This document shows, piece after piece, positions 5,422 to 5,618 of a stretch of DNA of 5,618 nt (the stretch's first letter is position 1; the number at the start of each line of letters is the position of its first letter). The stretch comes from Desulfobacteraceae bacterium. GTDB taxonomy: Bacteria > Desulfobacterota > DSM-4660 > Desulfatiglandales > Desulfatiglandaceae. Made by a program: the position numbers and the translations under genes. The stretch spans positions 1 to 5,618 of the forward strand of contig JAUUVE010000169.1 in assembly GCA_030589715.1 (NCBI GenBank). Direction: 5' to 3'. Below the pieces are notes generated by a model that saw nothing but the letters and a program-made list of their open reading frames with translations, ran no database searches and was not told where the DNA came from.

Positions 5422-5618
5422 AATCCCTTTGCCTCCACAGAATGGAATATGATTTCGTGGAGTTCAAGACAGGTCAGCCTGTTACCATAAACAGCGCCCG
5501 TATCCAGGCCAAACTTGTTTTCCATGACAAGGGGGCTTTGAAAAGGGGTGTGACCAAAAATCACCTTTTTCCCAAAATCATAGTCTGAGTAGATAAAGGG
5601 TTCCCGAATCCAGACCAT
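5418..5618 (-). CDS. Metallophosphoesterase (PPP-type phosphatase), C-terminal part
   Basis: The frame runs off the right edge; the Met at the edge is probably internal. The last 66 residues contain KKVIFGHTPFQ (17-27 of the visible part) and KFGLDTGAVYGNRLTCLEL (35-53). The pattern 'VIFGHTP...(I/F)G(L/I)DTGAVYGNRLTCLEL' is characteristic of the bacterial serine/threonine phosphatase and diadenosine-tetraphosphatase group (calcineurin-like fold), with the His of GHT a metal ligand. It hydrolyses phosphoesters, but the substrate (phosphoprotein or dinucleotide) cannot be told from this part. The catalytic N-terminal GDxHG and GNHE motifs would lie outside the window. Its TGA overlaps the TTG start of the dehydratase-like gene, so the two are likely co-transcribed and translationally coupled. 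Confidence 0.88.
   Translation of the reverse strand: MVWIREPFIYSDYDFGKKVIFGHTPFQSPLVMENKFGLDTGAVYGNRLTCLELHEIIFHSVEAKGF

Overview
The window looks like a moderately GC-balanced chromosomal stretch from an anaerobic bacterium of the old Deltaproteobacteria (Desulfobacterota, sulfate-reducer or syntroph-like). This is an inference from three things: a bacterial-type selenocysteine tRNA, a compact 2-hydroxyacyl-CoA dehydratase (HgdB-like) protein, and a repeat-rich spacer with TGAACC/GTGAAC motifs. No marker gene in the window proves the lineage.

Layout: the 3' tail of a gene (perhaps Sir2-like) ends at 76. A 704-bp spacer (77-780) follows with no convincing gene but many strong inverted repeats and short direct repeats. 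Next come asd (781-1899, aspartate-semialdehyde dehydrogenase of the enterobacterial type), a consensus-like sigma70 promoter (2007-2035), the selenocysteine tRNA gene selC (2063-2161), an AI-2E/PerM-type membrane protein starting 22 nt after the tRNA CCA (2184-3242), a short spacer with a 9-bp inverted repeat and a possible small leader ORF, and class I fructose-1,6-bisphosphatase fbp (3395-4435). All of these lie on the + strand. On the - strand, a metallophosphoesterase gene enters from the right edge (stop at 5418) and overlaps by 4 nt the start of an HgdB-like gene (4432-5421), whose stop overlaps the fbp stop tail to tail.

Functional picture: asd serves the lysine/threonine/methionine branch, fbp serves gluconeogenesis, and selC shows that the cell decodes UGA as selenocysteine. 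The dehydratase-like protein has three Cys at family Fe-S ligand positions, but no partner subunit or activator is visible. The genes do not form one pathway.

The most unusual parts are the selC promoter/tRNA/membrane-protein arrangement with no intervening terminator, an apparent G-G mismatch at the eighth acceptor pair of the tRNA, the structured spacer upstream of asd, and the possible small ORF overlapping the fbp start. No CRISPR array, transposase, integrase, phage gene or obvious defence system was seen.
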